Assembly: GCA_003427395.1 (NCBI GenBank)
Contig: BFEA01000318.1
Location: 1,295,694 to 1,322,134, forward strand
Source of the DNA: Chara braunii
Lineage: Eukaryota; Streptophyta; Charophyceae; Charales; Characeae
DNA: 26,441 nucleotides
Reading direction: 5' to 3'
Position 1 is the stretch's first letter. Every line of letters starts with the position of its first letter. Position numbers and translations under genes: made by a program. The notes beneath the pieces are model-generated. The model worked only from the letters and a program-made list of their open reading frames with translations, was not told where the DNA came from and did not search any database. This document shows positions 9,545 through 21,000 of the stretch, one piece after another.

Positions 9545-12500
9545 CTGTGACAAATCAACAAAACGAAGTGACCAAGAGACATAGCAAGGGCAGAAAGTGC
9601 TCAGGGACCCAATCAAGGTGCCACAAATAGACGTATCCACGATGGAACACTCAATGCCTTCAACCATTTCCCACCATACCCAGAAAGGGCAAGACGCTAA
9701 CATCTCCGAAAGCTGACCACTACCGACAAACGCTGGACTAAGCTGATTGCGCGATTGCAAATGTTTTTCACGACCAGTGAAGTAAGGATGGGAAGAGGAA
9801 AAGGAAGGAAACCCCGCAGGTTGGATTGCTCGTGTTTGCCAAGGAAAAATTATTTTCGAAAGCCCTCATCACATCCCAACCGTCGAAATTATTTTCGAAA
9901 GCCCTCATCACAGCCCAACCGTCGCACTGGTTGCAGGACAGGTTGGTCGATTAGCCCCAGGGTCAGTCGGCATCAGAGCACAAAATTTCGAGTGGACCGA
10001 ATTTTGCGACTTTGCAGACCATTCTGGCAAAAAATTCCGGAAAAAAAAAACAAAAAAAAAACACAGGGTCTTGGATTCCGTCCCTGTCTTTTCTGAGAGA
10101 AAGAAAGAAAATTTGAAAACAAAACCTGGATGGGAAACAAACAAACTCTGCCGTATTGTTGCTCCCTTCGTCTGGGCGTAAAACATTTTGAGAGCATGCA
10201 TCAGGCTCGGGAAAATGCGACGGTTGGTAATGGTGGTTTAAACCACACCAGTACCTCACCCAGCTATTGAAGCCCAGCCTGAAAATGCCATGCATGCCAA
10301 AAGAAAAACGAACCGGCGAGGGCCTTGTTCTGGCTGGCCCCGTCAGCCATTTTGTTCCGGTACCCAACCCCCGAAAGTTACAGCCGTAAACTTGACGCCG
10401 ATTTGTTTTTCAACCGGGGAAAGGTACCGAGTGGTTTAACAGCTGGGACGGTTTGCTTTGAATAACCTTACACACAGTATACATGCCAAGTCCCCAAACG
10501 GTAGGCACTGAGAGCCACTGATTAAACCGCCAGCCTACGAATTCCCCTCGGCGGCGGCCATCCGCGGACAAGTCCGTGGCCGCGGCCTAGGCCGCGACCC
10601 CGCGGACGTGTGCGCGGTCCGCGGCCATGAAAAAAAGAAGAAAAAAAAAANAAAAAAAAAAAGAATTCAAAAATTTCCCAAAAAAAAAAATGTTATGCTG
10701 AAAAATATACTGAACAACTTTTGCCTTGTGGTCATATCCAAAAACGTTACTGAATTTAAAATAAAAAATCACATACGTTTCATGTTTTTTCTTTGGAAAA
10801 AAAACAAACAAACAGCTTTTGCCTCAGGAAAATTAGTTTTTGAATTTTTAAAATTCGAAGACGAAGTCAAAAAATAAAATAAAAAATTGCGCAATTTAGA
10901 TCTCAAAAAGATCTACAACCCCATATTTTTTGTTTTGTTTTTTGATAAATTTTTAGGGTCACAAAAATTCCTGAAAGTCGCGGCCGGAGCCGCGCGGCCG
11001 TGATCACGTCCGCCCTCCGAGCTTGACCCCGCGGACGCGGACGCGGGTGTTTCATAGCCGCCAGCAGTACCTTTCCCAGATATCGATGCCGAACCTCGAA
11101 ACGCCCTGCGCACCACCCAAAAAAAGAACCGGTGTGGGCCTCATTTTTGCTGGCGCCGCCAGCCATTTCGGTCCGGTAGCACCAAACCCCGCCGCCCTCC
11201 CGCATTACCCAGCGCGTCATGGCCAAATAGCTGCCAAAGGTACGAGTGGTTTAAAAGATGAAAGGACTATGCCACTGCGCCGCATGCTTCCCTTGAATCA
11301 GACTAACTATACCAAGGGGCAGCCCAATTGGCCTGATGCTTACCAACTCACCTAGCTGCCTGCATCATGTAGACGTACAATGCCCAGGTGCATCCAGGGT
11401 CAAAATTATCCGACTAGCCACTTAAACCATGTTAGCAAATGACAAGTCCCATAGTCAACACCGATCAGTTGAGCAGTGTTAGGAGATCCTCAATGCAGCA
11501 GAGTACGTATACATAGCAACGACCTTCATGATATGAGATGAAAATGAGATGAACATGAGATGTGAGAGGAGGAGGACGAAGAGGAGGGGAAAATAAAGAA
11601 AGAAGATTTGAGGACCAAAAAGAAAAGAAGCTGGAGAAGAAAGATGGAGGACAACCAAGAGGAAGAGAAAGTGGAGAAGGAACGTCGAGGACGGCGAAGA
11701 CGAGAAGCTGGAGAAGGAAGATTGAAGACGACGAAGATGCCAAGAAGCTGGAGACGGACGTTTAAGGACGACAAAGAGGAAGAGAAGCTGGAGATGGAAG
11801 ATTAAGGACGACAAAGAGGCAAGCTGACAGTCAATCCTCCGGATAGGGAGCAATCAATGCTGGTCAGGGTTCCTTCGGCCAGACGGAAGTAAGCGTGAGA
11901 GTGTTCACCATGTATCTCAGTATTGACTTGCCGGTGGAAAGGAACCGGACTGACGCTCCCCAGAATGGACATGGAGCCAGGACCATAAGGACCTGTTTAT
12001 TTGGGAAAAAAAAAAAAAAAAAAAAAGATGGAGAAGGAAGATTGAGGGCGGCGAAGAGGAAGACAAGCTGGAACAGGAAGATTGATGAAGGCAGAACAAA
12101 GGCAAAGAGACGACAAGGAGTACGCCAGGAACAAAGGCAAAGAGAGGACAAGGAGTACGCCAGGATTCGAAAACGAAGCGATCAGTGCATAGTACTCACC
12201 TTGGATGCACCTTGAGAAATCATCTGCACATTAATTCCGCAAGAGCGGAACACACTGAAGACCTGCAAAGGCCATCACCAAAGGCGTCAGCTTATCAGGC
12301 TCATCACTATTGGGTGTTTACAGCCTGCCAAATAACTGCAGGGTTCTGCAAATAGTGTGCTACACCTACCTTTTCCATCATATCACTGCAGTTAATGCTA
12401 CCATCTACAGATTCACAGAATAATATGAAATGCACTTTATAGTAGTCAATATGAACTGTGAGAGCATGGAGTATTGATCCTTTTAGTGTTCCAGGACATG

Positions 12501-12911
12501 AAGCTAGAGGTGTAAGAAAACTGAGAAAAGTTTTAATGTGTCGTGCACTTCAGTCTTCCAACATCTTCCGTTTGCTATTCTCCCATGGACGGCCATGCGC
12601 ATGTGGATGTTCATAGTAACTTCATGCCATAATAAATATGGTATATAATACGGTATTAATAGTAAATACCTATATATATCGTCAAATAGAAGTAAATACC
12701 TATATATCGTCCTTTACTTAAATTTTATATATAATATGGTATCTTCTTTATTTATATTGATTCAATTGAATCTATTTATCATTCAAATAAGAACATGAGA
12801 AATAATGTAGAAAAAAAAAAAAGAACATGAGACATAATGTATACCTATGCACCTGACTCCAGAAAAGGTGGTCTTGACCCGGACCTGCAGAAGGTTGAGG
12901 TAGCATCTCAG

Positions 12912-12951
<40 letters not shown>

Positions 12952-15900
12952 NNNNNNNNNNNNNNNNNNNNNNNNNNNNNNNNNNNNNNNNNNNNNNNNN
13001 NNNNNNNNNNNNNNNNNNNNNNNNNNNNNNNNNNNNNNNNNNNNNNNNNNNNNNNNNNNNNNNNNNNNNNNNNNNNNNNNNNNNNNNNNNNNNNNNNNNN
13101 NNNNNNNNNNNNNNNNNNNNNNNNNNGGGGGGGGGGTGTTGTTATGGTGGCATACACCATGATGGTGCAACTGTTTTTTTTAGGTTTGTTGGTCTGGGCC
13201 CATTTCATTCCGACATGGGGGTCCATTCTTCTTTCCCCCCATTTGTCGCTCTGGGCATGCCGCCTGTGTCGGTTGCTTTCTCACCGTGGTGGAGATTTGT
13301 CAGGTCTGTTGTCTACGGCATGCACAACACAGGCCCGTTTCATCCAGGTGTGTGACATGGAGCCAAATTGTGCTTTCGTTTTTTTTTCCTTCCATTTCTT
13401 GCCTAAGAATGCCACGGAAGTGCCGATTGGTTTTCTTACCACACACACTTTTGCATGCACAAACACAAACACAGACCCCACAGCCAGACCACCCAGCCCA
13501 CATAGTATCACAGAGCCCACATACTCTAGCGCAGCTATTTTATGGTGTGCCAATGGTTCCAATAGCATGGCACGGCTTTGCGAAAAATGTCCTGGGCTCT
13601 CAGTTCACAGTAGTTATTTAAACTTATTTTTCAAATTGGCAGTAAGAATTTTTGAATTCGACATAGTGCCAGTCCATTGTGTCGAACGGAAGTTGTCCTT
13701 CGTGCAGGAGCTCCCAAACTTCCCAACCCAACCCAGTCCATTTAGCAACCTGCATGAAGTATTTTCACTTGGTAGTAGCAGCGCTCACTGTAGCACCATG
13801 TGACAAGCAGGAGCACACTCTGCATGGTAGAACCATCTTCTGTTTCTGCGACAGAGTAATCTTCACGTAGTGGTCCATCGAAGCAACAACAAACCTCTCT
13901 CTCTCTCTCTCTGTCTGTGTGTTTGTGATGCCCGTGCCGTGACACCTGTACAATACTACACAGCAGCGCTCACTGTGGCACCATGTGACAAGCAGGAGCA
14001 CACTTTGCATGGTAGAACCATCTTCTGTTTCTGCTACAGAGTAATCTTCACGTAGTGGTCCATCGAAGCAACAACAAACCTCCCTCTCTCTCTCTCTCTC
14101 TCTCGTTCTCTCTGTCTGTGTGTTCGTGATGCCCGTGCCGTGACACCTGTACAATACTACACAGTCCACAGAGGTACAGTCCAATTGATGATCTACAGTG
14201 GTGGACGACCATAGAGTCTAAATCTACAATGAAGGTGTGTCCATAATGGCAACAGCCAACCAACGATGTGTAGCATTGCAAGGGTTTTAGAGGAAGAAGG
14301 TAGGGGGGAGACGACCAAGGCACGTGGAGGTGACAGGTTCAACGTGCAACTGAGTGCTGAGGATGTGAACTGGATCACTCATCAGCTTGAAGATCATCCT
14401 GAGATGACCACTTGCAAGTTACATGACCGTCTGAATTAGGCGCATTTGATGGCCACGTGAGACCGTCTATTTAGTATTTACATACGTTTTTTTTCTTAAT
14501 TTCCGTTGTTTTTTACCCAGGAAATTGGTTCAGGGTTGTAGGGAAACTGAGAATTCAAGTGGATTTGGGAGTTTGGGAGTAAAATTTTTGACTTTTGACA
14601 TGAATTGGAAATATTTTGTACGTGAACATCAGCTTGTTCAGTGAAATTTACAATTCATGTCTGTGAAAACCGATTGGCTTTCCACGAAGTTGCTCATTCA
14701 AACTCTTCAAAAATTTTCAACGTACATAAATTTGCTCGGTCAGAGTAATACCACCCACATAGCACCCACTTGGCCCGCTTGGCACCATCCAGCCCCGGAA
14801 CTAACACCAACCCCATGTAGAACCATCCCGCCCTCATAGTAGTACCCACCCCACATAGTATAACCTGCTCCACATAGTAGCACCCAGCCTACATAGGGCT
14901 AGCTAGCACACAGCCTGCATAATACCACCCAGCGAAGATACCCATCAGCCCACAGCACCACCAAGTTCACATAATCGCCAGCCCGCATAACACCCAAGAT
15001 GGACAACGAACTTCAGAGAGAGGGATGGGTAATTACTAATTAGTTAGTTACTAATTAGTCAGCTGAATCAAAACATGGTTACCGAAGTGTAAAACTTATA
15101 AAAAGGGGTATGAATAGAGAGAAAAGCTCTGAAGAAGTACCTTTTCAAGAATCAAACTGGAGCGCTCGACATTGCCAATGAGACTGATGATCGACTTCTT
15201 CTGTGAGAGTTTGACAAATGCGATCTTGCGCAGTTGTTCCACCACTCGGTCAAGCTCCTGCAGAGACCAGCAAGGCAGAACACAGAAAGACCAAACTTTT
15301 CACGACTTTGCAAACATAGGCAGGCCATCAGAGATATCAAAACACTCAGCCTCACTCACACACCTCATATTATCCTCAAGGTACCACCATCTTCACACGA
15401 ATAGAACGCCCGGTATTAGTGCCAACTTTCAGTCCAGATACAGCTATAATAACCCGGCATTATATTCAGGTGAAGATGATAGCTCTCAAGTTCTCAACTT
15501 GCGGTATCACTGCGCACCCATTATTAGACTTCTAATGCGATGTCCTGAACCCCCTTCACTTATAATGACTCGCGTTCTCAGTGTCATGGTGGTGAATCCG
15601 GTGATTTATGCAGATGATGATTTACACAAGTGAATGCTTTTCGGTCTTCCCAGGTTTTGGAATACGAGTTGCTTGGACCTCTTATATCAAGCTGAGCTCA
15701 TCGGGCTATTCCGAAGACAAAGTTTGCGACAAGGAACTGCAGCACGCCTGCAGATTAAACCAAACATCATATCAAATAAATGAGATAAATATTAAATATA
15801 GGTAGGTAACCATAGGTTCAAAATCTTTTTTTGAGAGTGAAATAGACTGCATTTGGAATGTTGATTATTTGTTAACAGTTTATATAATATATATGCTAAT

Positions 15901-17950
15901 ACTAGCCTAACAATTTAATGCAGATCAAAGGAAACAAGCGTTGCTGGAATGCGCGTCGAAAAGCACCTGGGAAAGACTGTGTTCGTCGGCAGGTGAGCGA
16001 CGTTTCCCGGCCATTTTGCGATGACGCGGTCGGCACACACCGCGTCTGCCGGGATGTACCAGCCTGGTGGGCTCCAAAATATACATTCAGGCCAACGACA
16101 TCGCGTGCACGATGTGTTTTGCCTGGATGTATGTTTTGCAGCTCGCCAGGCCGGTGCATCCCGGGAGACGCAGTGTGTGCACGGCCACATCAGGGCAAAA
16201 TGACTGGGAAACATACTGGTGGTTTAAGAAGAGGCACAAATTGACCTGCCACTGCAGTAACAAAATAGACCAGACCATGCCCGAAAGCCGCCGAAACTCG
16301 CCCTTTTTTAATTAAGACAAAAAATAAAATAAAATGTGGAAGCACAAATCCTCAAATTTCAGCGAAAATTTCAAGGCATGGACACAGTGGGCCCCGCCAA
16401 GTGCTCATGTGATTGGGAGCGGTACTGGACAGAGCAGTTCTACTCTTCCCTTCCACTGACATTTTTCTTTACTTGAAGGCTGATGGCCATATGTATCATC
16501 TTCAGAGTCCAGACTGACCAGCCCCAGGTAAAACTAGAGTTATTTACTCGTTTGAGGTTATTGGGATTTGAACCCAGGTCTGTATTTCAATAGTTCATGC
16601 GTGTGCCAGCTGAGCTAGACCCGTTTGTTGGATACTGTAGAGTAATAAACTCCAAGCTTCCGTATTGTGAGCGTTAGTTCCAGGAAACGGAGACTAGTCG
16701 GGTTCACGCTCCCCACATCTAGTGTACAGTACTCTAGAGGAGAGCCAAGTGTCTTATACTATGGACTACCCTAGAGTGTTTGTAGAATGCTGTGGCGTGA
16801 GAGTAAACTGCAAGGTCCCATTCTGCAAACTGCAGGGTTGGGGCGGGGGGGGGGGGGGGGGGGGGGGAGGGACTTCAAAAGAGGCATCAACAAGGTTTGT
16901 ACACATGACAGTCCGGGGAAAAAAAAGGGAAAAAAACAAACAAAAAAAAAACACCCTTCAGAAAAGCCATCAACGAGGTCAATACAGTACTATGGACTAC
17001 TCTCGGGCATTTTAGAGTACTGTGGAGCACTCGTTGAAAAAAAAAAAAAAAAAAAAAAAAAACTCGAGGGTTTCTCAAGGCATACACCATTCAAATTCAC
17101 AAATCCCATTGGTTGAAAGGAATCACAAACCTTTTGGCTTCCTGAGCTTTCTTTTTTTTTTTTTTTTTTTTTTTTTGCAATTTGGACCACTTGTCGATTT
17201 ATGCGTGTCATCCTTTCACAGGGGCCATGCTAATCTTCTCTTTCTCTGTATCATTCCAATTTTAGCGGTTGTTCGAAAGGACTCCCCGAGCATTCTTTAA
17301 ATTTTATTTCAGATAAATTTCATTTAAGATAAATTTCATTCAAGATACATTTCATTTAAGATAAATTTCATTCAAGATACATTTCATTTAAGATAAATTT
17401 CATTTAAGATAAATTTCATTTTTAAGATAAACTTCATTTACCTGAACCCCCTCCAATCCGGACAACATAGCAGAAACACAAAGTGAAACCAAGGGAGGGG
17501 GAGGTGCAGTGAAATAGACCACGCCACTTCTGGATGATGACATCCCAGTTCAATTTACCTGTTGAATGAGTTCCCGAGTCCACATTCTTGCAGGATCTAA
17601 AGTCAGCGACACACTGACTTCGCTTGTGGCCACACAGTCCACCGATATCCCCATGTCTTCAAATATGGAGAACACCTGCCAAATAGGTCCCAGTGCAGAT
17701 TGTTTGTGCCAAAAAGCAACTCATAGTCAGTCACCCCCCTGGATGTACCTGGTCTCAAGCAAAGTCCACATACATCCAGGGGGTCCATCGTTTTAAGAAT
17801 GCTGGACCCTCGAGAGCAGCAAATTTTGACGAGTTTTCGGCCAAAAAACTCGGTTTCAATTTCGTTCAAAAAATAAAAAATGTCCATTTTGACAAAATGG
17901 CAGATATTGCGAGGAAAAGGAAAGATAAAAATCCAAGGGAGGACATAGCA

Positions 17951-18030
<80 letters not shown>

Positions 18031-21000
18031 AGTTAGGTCATCGTGAGGAAAAGGAAGGAAAAATAGGCCCCGTACTGCAATCTCTTTGTGCAAAGCATCC
18101 AAGGGAGGGCATAGCATCTCCCGAGCCCCCATTGCGTTAAGCAAGGACTCAGTATCTGGCATGTAGAGTGTTTCCTCCCACGATGGTTAAATCAGGACGG
18201 TGAAATACGGCAACGAGTTCTGTGGTCAATGCCAGGTCACCTCTCACATGCTGCAACCCCCAATCATAAACAGCTTTTACTACCATAGCCGAGGTAAGCA
18301 TAAAACTGTATGTATAGCAATTACCCTAGGCAGCCAAAAGGTATATCAAACTCCATCTTTGCTTCAGGGAAAGCCGGAGGGGTGATAGAGGAGACGTAAA
18401 AGAGGGAAGGGGGGGGGCAACACCTAAAGAACCACAACCATCGGACAAGACCCGTCCAGCCTAACCGAGTTTTGGGATCTCAGGTACAGAGCCATCCTCT
18501 GGCAGTGAGGGAGAGTCTGGAGTTGGTATAGGTGGACGGACGGACGGCTGAGTGGCTGTGTGTATGTGAATGGTTGGGTGAACCTGGCAGATGGTAATAC
18601 CCATGGAGTGAAAGCATACTTGCAAGCGGACGCCGTACGGGTGGTTTCACGTGGACGCCGTACGGGTGGTTCCACACGTGAGGAAGACCGCCGGACCGGA
18701 CCCACGCGGCGCACGAATGTGCACCCGACGACCAGTTACGCCCCACCTCCTCAAAAAAAAAAAAAACGGCCCCGTCCAGTCCGGTCCGGGTCCGTCCGGT
18801 CCGGGGGGAGGGTGCTGCACGCTGCAAAGCGGAACAGACCAGACGCTCGTCCGCTCCGTCTGCTTGCAAGTGTGAGTGAAAGAGATGAGAGGACTCTATC
18901 AGTTCCAGTTGACAGAGAAAGGTATGCTGACAAGAAAGCCCGTATCAGATAGGCAGAGGTGCAGCCGTGGTCGTAGCCCCTTCATCCGCATAGCAGAAAA
19001 AAGCCACCAAGGATGTGCATCATGCTCTCATGCTTGTGTGCGCCTGTGTGCGTCTCTGTGCACGGATGCAAGCATATGCATGTGCATGCAGAAGTTCAAG
19101 CAGCCATAAAATGGGTGGCTAAGGATCTCTGCAGAAATTGCGTAGCATAAGGTTAAACTTTCAAAGTAATAAGGTAGGTAACCCTTCATTCACTGATGTG
19201 CCTAGGGATGCTTTCAGTTGTGCCATTTTCATGGAAAGAACGAAAGTTGAAACAGAATAAACGTGAAGCGAAAAGACGGCCATCACTGTCCATGCTGCGT
19301 ACCACATTACCCTGATATCCTGGAAGAGCGTGCTGGTAGACTCTTCCTCACAACTGCGAGTCGTCAGACAGATCTTTCAGCTAGGAATCGGCCGAACTTG
19401 AACTTCTTTCCAAGCGCAGCACTCAAACAAACTGAACCGAAGACGAAATCTTGAAAATGATGGTAGAAAGCGTTACACCAAAAGCTTGCATTGAAGAATC
19501 GCACCAGCATACTTGATAAAAGGAAAAAACAAAGGTGATGCCCACTTGGGTGGCAGGCTGCACTGAGCAGCTTACCACAAACAGCACTCAAAACCGCACA
19601 GTGTAGAGCCGGAACACACTGGCTATGGTTGCACTCAGACTCTCTCCTTCAGCTGCCAAGATTAGCACTGCTCCTTGTCACCGTCGCAAAGATCATAAAC
19701 TGCAGCTGAATGAATCCTTCTCCTAGCTCGTCACTTTGTGTTGTTGCTTTGCCTGGTCCTGCAGGGTCCTCGCGCGCTCTGGCCTAAAGAATTGTCGATG
19801 TCTAGCTCCTAACAGGGTCCTATTTGTCTAAGAGCATGCTTCGAGGTCCCAGGTCTAAATCTGACTGCCAGCAAACTTGAAAAGCAAAAAAAAAAAAAGA
19901 GGAACTTATTCTTGCTTCACAATTTGGTCAGGTCTCGGGTTCAAATCCCCCAGCACTTTCCCAACTTCGTTGGATAGTAATAATTTGATAAACAATCAAA
20001 ATTTGGACTGCAGGCAACGGATACACCTTGGCTGGCAGCCGGGTGCACGCAGGGTAGCTGGGCAAGGTACTGGTGATCTATCCACTCGGCCACTACTCCA
20101 CTCAACAACCTCCATACATGCAGAACATTGAATAGAAGCCTGACAGCAAGATAGCACCAACTCCAACTCTGACCGTCTTCCACTCAATAGAACGTACGGT
20201 CATTATTGCTGTGCCTAGACTGAAAGTCAGCCCAAATGCAGCTATAATGACCATTTGTTGTATTTGGGTGAAGACGGCAGAGGGTACACCAATAGGCTAT
20301 TGTACCACAGCACTAGTGACAAACGAGTTCAAACTTCAAACCAGGCAATTATAATTCATAACATATCGAAATAATCCACCAATAAACCATCACGCAGAGA
20401 GGCATTGATCACCCGATTCACCTCCTACTAAAGCAGTTTGCCAGGACGTCAGTGCCCCTGGAAAAAATGTTCCTGTATGCGTGCATCGTCTGATGCAAAC
20501 ATCCAGCTCCATTCACTCAGCAGCACTGGGGTCGTGTTACTCCCGAAAGTGCGGCCGTGCATGGGCTGGGACACGCTAGAACGAACGGGCCCGCCGCGCC
20601 ATGCTAAATCCATTCGAGACAAACCATCACGGCACTGTAGCAACGACTGGAGCATTGACGGCCGCTCTTTTCGGAAGTACCAGTCGTTCAACAAGGAGCA
20701 TCAGAGTCTTTCACACCAAATTACACGACAGCATTCACATTGTGACAAGCAGAGAGTCATGCCATGCCTAAGCCAGCCATTGATTGGGAAAAGGGAGGAG
20801 GAAGGAATTCGGGCAACAGGAGGCAACAGGGACCAGGTGAGACGTACCTTAGCGAGGAAACCAAATTGTCCAAGCATCCGAGTGCTGACAATATCCAGCA
20901 TTGTTACATGTGGCTTCAAAACAATGCTGGTCAGCAGTGCCTGTGAAGGTCGTTCGGCCAGACACAGGTCAGTAGGCTCAAAAGCCGGCTCTGGAACCCC

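Larger units (their letters stand above)
9545..12199 (-). other. Kinase intron g (2655 bp)
   Basis: Between exons g and h. It has GT-AG ends and is phase 0. It holds a 39-bp duplication (9847-9925), two related elements ending in GTGGTTTAA, a GC-rich/AT-rich mosaic (10541-11050), a purine tract and the second poly-A retroposon. Confidence 0.9.
12263..15140 (-). other. Kinase intron f (about 2.9 kb, contains assembly gap)
   Basis: Between exons f and g. It contains an AT-rich stretch, the 175-N gap, a tandem duplication at 13777-14164 and a degenerate CCCACATAGTA-type repeat at 14750-15000. True length is unknown because of the gap. Confidence 0.9.
15258..17558 (-). other. Kinase intron e (2301 bp)
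   Basis: Between exons e and f. It carries a small inverted-repeat element (15388-15478), the 211-bp palindrome, a tRNA-like sequence, a G23 run, the U6 pseudogene and a 16-bp AT minisatellite. Splice ends are normal. Confidence 0.9.
17676..20847 (-). other. Kinase intron d (3172 bp, the longest)
   Basis: Between exons d and e. It contains a 13-bp perfect hairpin (17735-17783), a 74-nt CT microsatellite in a duplicated block, a short 24-bp duplication with GC-rich repeats near 18628-18810, tRNA-like fragments near 19938 and 20078, and a miniature inverted-repeat element. Confidence 0.9.

Noticed and set aside
11479-11853. Ser/Phe/Leu-rich minus-strand frames
   Set aside because: They are translations of the purine minisatellite read on its pyrimidine strand.
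12837-13355. Long open frames spanning the N block
   Set aside because: They are open only because N codons are not counted as stops.
13144-13803. 219-codon plus-strand open frame in kinase intron f
   Set aside because: No recognisable domain, starts just after the gap's G-run, overlaps repeat sequence and is antisense to the kinase.
15902-16315. Several overlapping frames on both strands
   Set aside because: They mirror each other because of the palindrome at 16002-16212; no protein evidence.
20925-20975. Possible third copy of the poly-A retroposon near exon d (CAATGCTGGTCAG, TTCGGCCAGAC)
   Set aside because: The two short matches straddle a conserved coding exon and spacing differs; chance is more likely.
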